From: Azovibrio restrictus
GTDB taxonomy: Bacteria > Pseudomonadota > Gammaproteobacteria > Burkholderiales > Rhodocyclaceae
Direction: 5' to 3'
NCBI GenBank assembly: GCA_003252145.1
Contig: QKDJ01000190.1
Span: forward strand, 1-5,665
Length of the DNA stretch: 5,665 nucleotides
In this document: positions 1 to 5,665 of the stretch, in pieces
How positions within the stretch are numbered: the stretch's first letter is position 1
How the letters are laid out: each line of letters opens with the position of its first letter
Notes under the pieces: model-generated
What the model was told of the DNA's origin: nothing
Seen by the model: only the letters and a program-made list of their open reading frames with translations
The model's database searches: none
Program-made: the position numbers and the translations under genes

Positions 1-1
1 A

Positions 2-70
2 CGGCTATTCATCACGGGCGGCACAGGCTTCTTCGGGCGCTGGCTGTTGGAAAGCATATGCCTAGCCAAC
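2..70 (+). pseudogene. N-terminal fragment of NAD-dependent epimerase/dehydratase-like (extended SDR) gene, cut off at junction
   Basis: Frame 2 translates to a hydrophobic beta strand followed by TGGTGFFGRWLLES. This is the start of a Rossmann fold with the GxxGxxG dinucleotide-binding loop, typical of the first 20-odd residues of NAD-dependent epimerases/dehydratases acting on sugar nucleotides or similar substrates. The usual start codon would be just left of the window. Resemblance fades around positions 56-70, although the frame stays open until TGA at 125-127. Beyond 72 the same DNA is clearly PilJ coding sequence in another frame, so this gene is broken after about 20 codons. The substrate cannot be told from so short a piece. 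Family identity rests on one motif plus its immediate context, so confidence is moderate. It has no functional link to the pilus genes that I can see. Confidence 0.55.
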
Positions 71-75
71 CATGT
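56..75. other. Junction between SDR-like fragment and 5'-truncated pilJ
   Basis: Left of this interval frame 2 reads as an SDR N-terminus. Right of it frame 3 reads as internal PilJ sequence. Frame 3 upstream of 72 does not resemble PilJ and contains a TAG stop at 63-65. The breakpoint can only be placed to within about 20 bases because both reading frames are ambiguous here. No insertion-sequence end, direct repeat or attachment-site-like core is visible. It may be a genomic deletion/recombination point, a minor strain variant, or a chimeric assembly join. Confidence 0.6.
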
Positions 76-1847
76 TCACCAACTTGCTGCAAACCCTGCG
101 CAGTGGCGGCACCATTGGAGAAGCTGAGGTACCTGCATCCCCCGAAGGAGTGGCCGCACAACTGGAATCCCTGAACACCCATTGGGTGAAGATGGAAAAA
201 GATGCCAGCACCCTGATCGCCCAGGAAAAGAACCTGGTGGGCCTGGGTAAGAACGTAGCCTCCATCGACGGTCGCAACCCTGAACTGCTGGACCTGGCAG
301 AACAGGTGGCCACCCTGAAACTTCAGGGCGGCAACAACGCCCGGGAAATCGCGGCAGCCAACCAGTTGGTGATGTTGACCCAGCGGATCGCCAAGAACGC
401 CAGCGCCATGCTGGGCGGTGACACCATCAATCCGGAAGTAGCCTTCTTGCTGGGCAAGGACACGAATGCCTTCAAGGACATTCTCGCGGGCTTGGTGGAT
501 AGCGCCAACAACACCGCTGAAACCAAAGAAAAGCTAGCCGAACTGGACCAGGTATTCGGCGAATACCGTGATGCCATTCGCAGCATTCTGGGCAACATGC
601 AGCCCCTGGTACTGGCCAAGCAAGCCGGCGCCCGCATCTTCCGGGAAAGCGACAATCTGCTGGCCGAAACCGATGCCCTGGCCAAGGCCTATCAAGGCGA
701 ACTGGCGGAACGGGCCCTGTACGTGGTTCTGCTGCTGGTGATGGCTATCGCTGCCATTGCCACCCTGGGTATGTTGGCCAAGATTTATCTGGGTGACACC
801 CGCCGCCGTGCGGAAGAATCCGAAACCCAGCGGATCGCCTCTGAAACCGCCAACCGTCAGAACCAGGAGGCCATCCTGCGTTTGATGAACGAACTGGGCG
901 ACCTGGCCGATGGTGACTTGACCGTAACCGCCACCGTGTCGGAAGACATTACCGGGGCCATCGCTGACTCCATCAACTACACCATTGAAGAGTTGCGAGT
1001 ACTGGTAGGCCGGATTAACGATGCGGCAACCCGAGTGACCCAGGCCACTGAAATTGCCCGTAAGACCTCCGCCGAACTGCTGGACGCTGCCGAAAAGCAA
1101 GGGGCCGAAATTGGCACCGCCGGCGAGTCCGCGCTGCAGATGGCCAACTCCATGAACGCGGTATCCAGCCACGCAGGCCAGTCGGCCCAGGTAGCCCGGG
1201 CCTCTCTGGAAGCTGCGGAAAAGGGCGCCACCGCCGTGCAGGATTCCATCCGCGGCATGAACGAAATTCGCGAGCAGATCCAGGAAACCTCCAAGCGCAT
1301 CAAGCGACTGGGTGAGTCTTCCCAAGAGATTGGCGAAATCGTGGAACTGATTTCCGACATTACCGAACAGACCAACGTGCTGGCTCTGAACGCTGCCATT
1401 CAGGCGGCTTCGGCCGGTGAAGCCGGGCGCGGCTTTACGGTGGTTGCGGAAGAAGTGCAGCGACTGGCTGAACGCTCCGCGGAAGCTACCAAGCAGATTT
1501 CCGCACTGGTCAAGACCATTCAGACCGACACCCAGGATGCTGTGTCCGCCATGGAACAATCCACCCAGGGTGTGGTGGAAGGAGCCAAGCGTTCTGATGC
1601 CGCCGGTCAGGCCCTCTCGGAAATCGGTCAGGTGTCCCGCGATTTGGCTGCCCTGATTGAAAACATTTCCGGCGCCACGCACACCCAGTCCCAATCGGCA
1701 ACCCAGGTAGCCGGGCTGATGCAGGACATTCTGCGCATTACCGAACAAACCACGGCAGGCACCACCCAAACAGCAGAAGCCGTGGATGAACTTACCGCCC
1801 TGGCCTCCGAACTGAAGGGTTCGGTTGCCGGCTTCAAGGTCAGCTGA
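72..1847 (+). CDS. pilJ: PilJ-type methyl-accepting chemotaxis protein of the Pil-Chp system, 5'-truncated
   Basis: Inner-membrane receptor that feeds type IV pilus/surface signals to the ChpA kinase through a CheW-like adaptor. The readable 591 residues start inside the periplasmic sensor region. Residues 1-97 match the part after the first PilJ repeat, and residues 98-114 ([14 protein letters not shown]) are the second PilJ-type helix. A membrane helix spans about 216-237, followed by a HAMP region at about 238-315 ([22 protein letters not shown]). The cytoplasmic coiled-coil signalling domain occupies about 330-590, with its hairpin tip at 430-462 ([32 protein letters not shown]). The tip has AAIQA where most chemoreceptors have AAIEA, as in Pseudomonas PilJ. 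No C-terminal CheR-binding pentapeptide is seen. Compared with Pseudomonas PilJ (about 680 residues), roughly 100 N-terminal residues, including the first membrane helix, are missing. ATG at 72 is simply the first in-frame start after TAG 63-65. The only purine-rich stretch upstream (GGAAAG, 49-54) is too far away, so this start is doubtful. The stop lies 13 bases before chpA. Confidence 0.9.
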   Translation: MFTNLLQTLRSGGTIGEAEVPASPEGVAAQLESLNTHWVKMEKDASTLIAQEKNLVGLGKNVASIDGRNPELLDLAEQVATLKLQGGNNAREIAAANQLVMLTQRIAKNASAMLGGDTINPEVAFLLGKDTNAFKDILAGLVDSANNTAETKEKLAELDQVFGEYRDAIRSILGNMQPLVLAKQAGARIFRESDNLLAETDALAKAYQGELAERALYVVLLLVMAIAAIATLGMLAKIYLGDTRRRAEESETQRIASETANRQNQEAILRLMNELGDLADGDLTVTATVSEDITGAIADSINYTIEELRVLVGRINDAATRVTQATEIARKTSAELLDAAEKQGAEIGTAGESALQMANSMNAVSSHAGQSAQVARASLEAAEKGATAVQDSIRGMNEIREQIQETSKRIKRLGESSQEIGEIVELISDITEQTNVLALNAAIQAASAGEAGRGFTVVAEEVQRLAERSAEATKQISALVKTIQTDTQDAVSAMEQSTQGVVEGAKRSDAAGQALSEIGQVSRDLAALIENISGATHTQSQSATQVAGLMQDILRITEQTTAGTTQTAEAVDELTALASELKGSVAGFKVS

Positions 1848-1860
1848 GAAACCATTGCCC

Positions 1861-4800
1861 ATGAACGCAGTCACTGATTTCGATCTCGGCCCCCTGACGT
1901 GGGTCAAGGGGGAGATCGACCTGGCCCTGGAACGGGCTGCGGAAGCGCTCCAGCAATTCCGTACCCAAGGTGATGCCACCCAGTTCAAGTTCTGTCGCAC
2001 CCATATCCACCAGGTGCACGGCGCACTGTCCGTAGTCGGACTGGACGGAGTTACCCAGATCACCGAAACCCTGGAGGCCCTGCTGGCCGCCCTGGAAGAA
2101 GGGAAGATCGCGCCTCCGGAGCCTGCACTGCCGCCTGCCGAGGCCGCCATTCAGGCCCTGCGCCAGTATCTGGATGATCTGCTGGCAGGGGAACCCAATC
2201 AGCCTCTGCGTCTGCTCCCGGTTTACCGCAGCCTGTGTGCGGCCCAGGGAATACCGGCGGCCAGCCCTACCGACCTCTTCTTCCCCGACTTGGGGCTTCG
2301 TCCGCCCAAGCGCCCGGCAGGGGTCCCCATGACCCAGGAAGAACGCCAGAAGCTGATTCGCTCCGAGCGGGTCCGTTTCCAGCGGGGCTTACTGGCTTGG
2401 TTGCGTCAGCCCGAAGGCAGTGCAGCCAGTCGGGATGGACTGACGCTGATGCAGGAAGCCCTGCGTCGCATCGAAGCCACCCAGATTTCTCCCTCCTCCC
2501 GCGCCTTCTGGTGGGCCGCCCTTGGTCTGGTCACTGCACTCGCCCACGGAGCCTCCCAGGCCGGTGATGCCCGCTCCCTCTGCGCCCGCGTGGACCTGCA
2601 GATTCGCCGCCTTCTGGAAGGCAATCCCGGGGTGGCCGAGCGTTTGCTGCGGGACTCCCTGTATTTCGTCGCCCACACCCCCTCCGATGCCGACCCGTTG
2701 CTGGCGGAAATCCAGGGCACCTATCATCTGGACAACCTGATTCCAGCCGCCGGCCAGGGACAAGGCATAGGCCAACCGCCTCAGGAAGCCGTCCTTCGCC
2801 GTCTGCGGGAAACCATTGCCACTGCTGAAGAACAGTGGAATCGCTTCTGTGCCGGTAGTGCAACCGCCCTGACCGCCTTTGTGGACCACACCCGGGGCAG
2901 CGCCCAACTGGCCAGCGAACTGGAACATGAGGACCTGAAGCGCCTGGCCCAGGCGCTCATGGCCACCGCCAACTGGCTATCCCTGGACCCCACGCGCCAA
3001 TCTGACGGCGTGGCCATGGAAATCGCCACGGCCTTGTTGCTGGTGCAAACCTCTCTGGATAACTATTCCCGTTTGGGTCAGGACTTCGCCAAACAAGTGG
3101 ACCTGATGGCCGCCCGCCTGCATGCCTGCATGGCCGGTGAAATGCCTGCGGACGAAGACGTTCCCCTGCTGGACGAAATGACCCGCCGTGCTCAGGAACG
3201 CCTGCTCATGGCCCAGGTTGCCCGGGAAATCCAGAACAATCTGGCTCAAATCGAGCAAATTCTTGATGCCTATTTCCGGGATACCAACAAGCGGCCCGAA
3301 GCCAGCACTCTGGAAGGTCCCCTGCGTCAGATTTCCGGTGCCCTGACCATTCTCGGCCAGGATGCCGCCGTCCAGTTTCTAGGCGACTGCGAACAGCACA
3401 TCCGTGCCTTCACCCATACCGATGCGGTCCCTGAGGCCGGCATGTTTGAAACCGTGGCTCAGCAGTTGTCCACCCTGGGCTTCTTCATTGACGCCCTGCA
3501 GCACGGCAATGTGGACTTCCATGAGTTTCTGAAGCAGCTGCAGCAGGACGATGAAAGCGCAACAGACACCGAAGAGGAAGAGTTTTCCCTGGAGGAGCAG
3601 CCCGACGAGCCTCCCGTAGTCAGTGTGGAAAGCCAGCTGGAACGTCTCAAATCGGAAACCCGGGATCTGTTGGCTGCAATCAAGACCCAGCCCGGGAATC
3701 AGGCCCTGCGCGATGATTTGCAGGCGCATCTGCAAGCCCTGCAGAAGGATGCCGATCTGGTCGCCGATCAAGCCCTGGTCAACCAGGCCAAGGCAGCCCT
3801 CGCCGCCCCGGCAGACAAGACCAGGGAAGCCCCGGCCATGGAGGCCGTGGTGGAAGCCTTGGCGCCCATGAGCTCCAAATCAGAAGCCCCGGCCCCCTCG
3901 GAAGAGACCCTGCTGCTGGCCCAGGCCAGCACTGACGAACTGGATGCGGAACTGCTGGCCATCTTCCTGGAAGAAGCCACCGAGGTGCTGGCCACCATCG
4001 GCACTAACCTGGAAACCCTGCGTCAGCAGCCCCACAACACCGAAACCCTGACCACCATCCGCCGCTCGGCCCATACCCTGAAGGGTAGTGGTCGCATGGT
4101 GGGCTTGAAGGACCTGGGCGAAACCGCCTGGGCCGTGGAGCAGACCCTCAACCTCTGGCTGCGCCAGGAGCAGGAAGTCACATCCGAGCTGCTGGACATG
4201 ATCACCCTGGCCCACCAGATTTTCACGGTCTGGGTGGTACACCTGGAAAGCGGCGATGGTCTGGTACCCGACCCTCAACCCCTGGTCACTCTGGCAGAGC
4301 GCCTGCGGGGCGAGGAAAACGCTACGCCTCCCACGCCTCCAGCACCTCAGCCCCCCTCCCCACCCGAGCCTGCGCCTGAAACCCAGGAAATCGAGATGGA
4401 ATTCAACCTGGAGGAGCCCTCTCCCCAGGCAGAGGATGAAGTCCGTGACGAGCTGGACACTCCCGAAGCCGAACTGTCGGCAGACCTGCTCGCTTCCAGA
4501 TTTGACTTGGCGCCCCTTGAAAGCCTGGGTGACGAGACTCCTGTGACCGCTGCCGAACCTGAATTGGAACAAGCACCGGCATCGGAGCCAGCCCCTCTGG
4601 ACGCCCTGGAAGGCCTGGAGATCGCCTTCGATCTGGACGAGGATGAAACCGCTGACGTCCCCGCCATCGAGCCCACGCCCGAAGTGCTACTGGAGGCGGA
4701 AAGCCCGGATGCAGCTCCAGAGGAATCGACGCCTGTCCCTGAGCCCGCCTCTTTGGATACCTTGGAAGACCTGGAAATCTCCTTTGATCTGGACACAGAG

Positions 4801-5665
4801 GAAAGTCCTGAGGCCCCCGCCATTGAGTCTTTGCCAGAATCCTCTCCTGAGATCGTTCTGGAAGAAGATGCTCAAGACCCGGTTTCCGATCTCCCTGAAA
4901 CCCTGGAGATGGACGCCGAGGCCGAGCCTGAAATTTCCGTTGAAATGGACCTGGCCTTCCCTGAAGAGTCGGCAGATCTGCCCCAGGAGGAGATGCCTGG
5001 ATCTCAGAGCGAAGTCGAATCCGACTCTGAAAACGGCCCCGAAGTAGTTGTCGCCGCCGCTGAGGCCCCTGCGCTCCCGGAAACCCAGATCCTGACCATT
5101 TCGCCTCAGCTGTACGAGATTTTCCGGGACGAGGCCCGGGGTCACCTGGATAACCTGCAGGTTTTCCTCAAGGAACTGGAAAAGGCCCCGGCCATGCCCA
5201 CGCCCTTCGAGGTGGGCCGCGCCGCCCATACCCTGGCAGGCATTGCTGGCACCGTGGGCATTCTCCCGGTCAACAAACTGGGCAAAGCCCTGGAGCATGC
5301 CCTGCTACGTCGGGATGCCTCCCAACAACCGGACAGCGTGGAAGGCCAGGAAGTCCTCCGCCAAACCCTGGACATGCTCGAAGCCATGCTGCTGCAGCTG
5401 TCCAACGGCCACATGCCGGAAGCCCAACCGGCCCTGATCGAAGCCCTGGGACAAACCTACGCGCCAAAGCAGGATACCGGCGCCTCCAGCGCCCAGGAAA
5501 AGGATCTGGCAGCCGTTCTGGGCGACAAGCTGGACCCCCCGGCAGAACCTGAGCCGGTCCCGGCCGAACCTCAAGACGCCAGCCCGGAAGAGCAAGCTGT
5601 CCAAGCCGCCACAGCACCCCAGGCAGAAATGCCGCCCCTGCTGCAGGATGAACTGGACGACCAAC
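1861..5665 (+). CDS. chpA: ChpA/PilL-type multi-Hpt chemotaxis histidine kinase (CheA-like), N-terminal part, runs off the window
   Basis: Cytoplasmic kinase core of the Pil-Chp pathway controlling type IV pilus motility; phosphate passes from its Hpt domains to PilG/PilH-type regulators. The frame is open for 1268 codons with no stop. Residues 1-85 match the ChpA N-terminus (LTWVKGEI, then an Hpt-like HQVHG with His50). Residues 85-560 are helical ChpA-type sequence with degenerate Hpt-like segments; one near 489-517 has Arg489 where the phospho-His would be. About 562-695 is an acidic/Ala-Pro linker and coil. A canonical Hpt domain lies at about 696-800 (IFLEEA, HTLKGSGRMVGL, His738). About 820-1075 is a long Pro/Glu/Asp-rich linker with a repeat. 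Another Hpt domain spans about 1079-1185 (IFRDEA, HTLAG, His1123). A further Pro/Glu linker then leads to ELDDQ at the edge, where a third Hpt domain may begin. The ATPase, CheW-like and receiver domains are expected downstream but not seen. ATG 1861 is chosen because WVKGEI falls at the usual distance from the N-terminus; the ribosome site is weak (GAGAA, 1846-1850). It is likely cotranscribed with pilJ. Confidence 0.93.
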   Translation, partial: MNAVTDFDLGPLTWVKGEIDLALERAAEALQQFRTQGDATQFKFCRTHIHQVHGALSVVGLDGVTQITETLEALLAALEEGKIAPPEPALPPAEAAIQALRQYLDDLLAGEPNQPLRLLPVYRSLCAAQGIPAASPTDLFFPDLGLRPPKRPAGVPMTQEERQKLIRSERVRFQRGLLAWLRQPEGSAASRDGLTLMQEALRRIEATQISPSSRAFWWAALGLVTALAHGASQAGDARSLCARVDLQIRRLLEGNPGVAERLLRDSLYFVAHTPSDADPLLAEIQGTYHLDNLIPAAGQGQGIGQPPQEAVLRRLRETIATAEEQWNRFCAGSATALTAFVDHTRGSAQLASELEHEDLKRLAQALMATANWLSLDPTRQSDGVAMEIATALLLVQTSLDNYSRLGQDFAKQVDLMAARLHACMAGEMPADEDVPLLDEMTRRAQERLLMAQVAREIQNNLAQIEQILDAYFRDTNKRPEASTLEGPLRQISGALTILGQDAAVQFLGDCEQHIRAFTHTDAVPEAGMFETVAQQLSTLGFFIDALQHGNVDFHEFLKQLQQDDESATDTEEEEFSLEEQPDEPPVVSVESQLERLKSETRDLLAAIKTQPGNQALRDDLQAHLQALQKDADLVADQALVNQAKAALAAPADKTREAPAMEAVVEALAPMSSKSEAPAPSEETLLLAQASTDELDAELLAIFLEEATEVLATIGTNLETLRQQPHNTETLTTIRRSAHTLKGSGRMVGLKDLGETAWAVEQTLNLWLRQEQEVTSELLDMITLAHQIFTVWVVHLESGDGLVPDPQPLVTLAERLRGEENATPPTPPAPQPPSPPEPAPETQEIEMEFNLEEPSPQAEDEVRDELDTPEAELSADLLASRFDLAPLESLGDETPVTAAEPELEQAPASEPAPLDALEGLEIAFDLDEDETADVPAIEPTPEVLLEAESPDAAPEESTPVPEPASLDTLEDLEISFDLDTEESPEAPAIESLPESSPEIVLEEDAQDPVSDLPETLEMDAEAEPEISVEMDLAFPEESADLPQEEMPGSQSEVESDSENGPEVVVAAAEAPALPETQILTISPQLYEIFRDEARGHLDNLQVFLKELEKAPAMPTPFEVGRAAHTLAGIAGTVGILPVNKLGKALEHALLRRDASQQPDSVEGQEVLRQTLDMLEAMLLQLSNGHMPEAQPALIEALGQTYAPKQDTGASSAQEKDLAAVLGDKLDPPAEPEPVPAEPQDASPEEQAVQAATAPQAEMPPLLQDELDDQ
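4585..4896 (+). repeat. Imperfect tandem repeat (two units of 156 bases, 52 codons) in the acidic linker of chpA
   Basis: Unit 1 (4585-4740, residues 909-960) and unit 2 (4741-4896, residues 961-1012) start EPAPLDALEGLEIAFDLD and EPASLDTLEDLEISFDLD. By my count 15 of the first 21 residues are identical, and PAIE recurs at the same offset (934 and 986). The later part of each unit is looser and seems to need a small gap. Codons differ at many synonymous sites, so the duplication is old or the motif is under protein-level selection. A weaker third copy may follow (ETLEMDAE to ISVEMDLAF, about residues 1013-1033). The repeat sits between the Hpt domains at His738 and His1123. Confidence 0.7.

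Noticed and set aside
54..61. Eight-base palindrome GCATATGC at the left junction, considered as a cloning or recombination-site trace
   Set aside because: A palindrome this short is common by chance, there is no matching copy or flanking repeat, and no vector-like sequence is visible.
58..174. ATG at 58 opening a short frame-1 peptide
   Set aside because: The translation is Cys/Pro-rich with no resemblance to a known protein and it overlaps PilJ coding sequence in another frame. The GGAAAG before it is too close to act as a good ribosome site.
1848..1860. Possible terminator or promoter between pilJ and chpA
   Set aside because: The gap is only 13 bases with no inverted repeat or promoter-like boxes. 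It is best seen as an intra-operon spacer.
534..2150. Long open frame on the minus strand (538 codons) opposite pilJ and the start of chpA
   Set aside because: The translation is a Gly/Gln/His-rich composition typical of the antisense of GC-rich coding DNA. It shows no recognisable domain, overlaps two well supported genes across their boundary, and is explained by codon bias on the + strand.
3880..5298. Several minus-strand open frames opposite chpA, including Ser/Gly-rich and Phe/Gln/Gly-rich translations
   Set aside because: They lie wholly within chpA, have low-complexity compositions mirroring the acidic Pro/Glu linker codons, and show no family resemblance.

Overview
This window holds part of a Pil-Chp (type IV pilus chemosensory) operon from a moderately GC-rich Gram-negative bacterium. 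The proteins resemble the twitching-motility receptor PilJ and the giant CheA-type kinase ChpA (also called PilL in some genomes). The direct pilJ-chpA order without a pilK between them, together with the sequence style, suggests a betaproteobacterium, perhaps of the Rhodocyclales. The taxonomy is an inference from protein resemblance, not a measurement.

Layout. Positions 2 to about 70 encode, in frame 2, the first strand and glycine-rich nucleotide-binding loop (TGGTGFFG) of an NAD-dependent epimerase/dehydratase-like protein (extended SDR family). This stops abruptly. From about position 72 the sequence reads in frame 3 as PilJ, but only from roughly residue 100 of a normal PilJ. The first transmembrane helix and first sensor segment are missing, and an in-frame TAG (63-65) lies just upstream. 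The left edge is therefore a junction between two unrelated genes, each incomplete. It could be a real deletion or recombination, or a misassembly; the sequence alone cannot decide. The PilJ part runs to 1847 and keeps the second PilJ sensor region, one membrane helix, a HAMP domain and a full cytoplasmic signalling domain.

Thirteen bases later chpA starts at 1861 and stays open to the last base (1268 complete codons, no stop). The window covers only its N-terminal part: a degenerate N-terminal Hpt-like region, further Hpt-like helical segments, a canonical Hpt domain (HTLKG, His738), a long acidic Pro/Glu-rich linker with an internal 52-residue repeat, and a second Hpt domain with an altered motif (HTLAG, His1123). 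The window ends as another Hpt domain may be starting. The kinase, CheW-like and receiver domains expected of ChpA would lie beyond the right edge.

How they work together (family knowledge): PilJ senses pilus or surface-related signals and, through a CheW-like adaptor (PilI), controls ChpA autophosphorylation. ChpA passes phosphate through its Hpt domains to the response regulators PilG and PilH, which control the pilus extension and retraction motors and, in Pseudomonas, cAMP synthesis. Both genes are on the + strand and closely spaced, as in one transcript. I see no RNA genes, mobile elements, CRISPR, terminators or convincing promoters. I found no clearly undescribed system. The most notable things are the chimeric left junction and the repeated acidic motifs in the ChpA linker.
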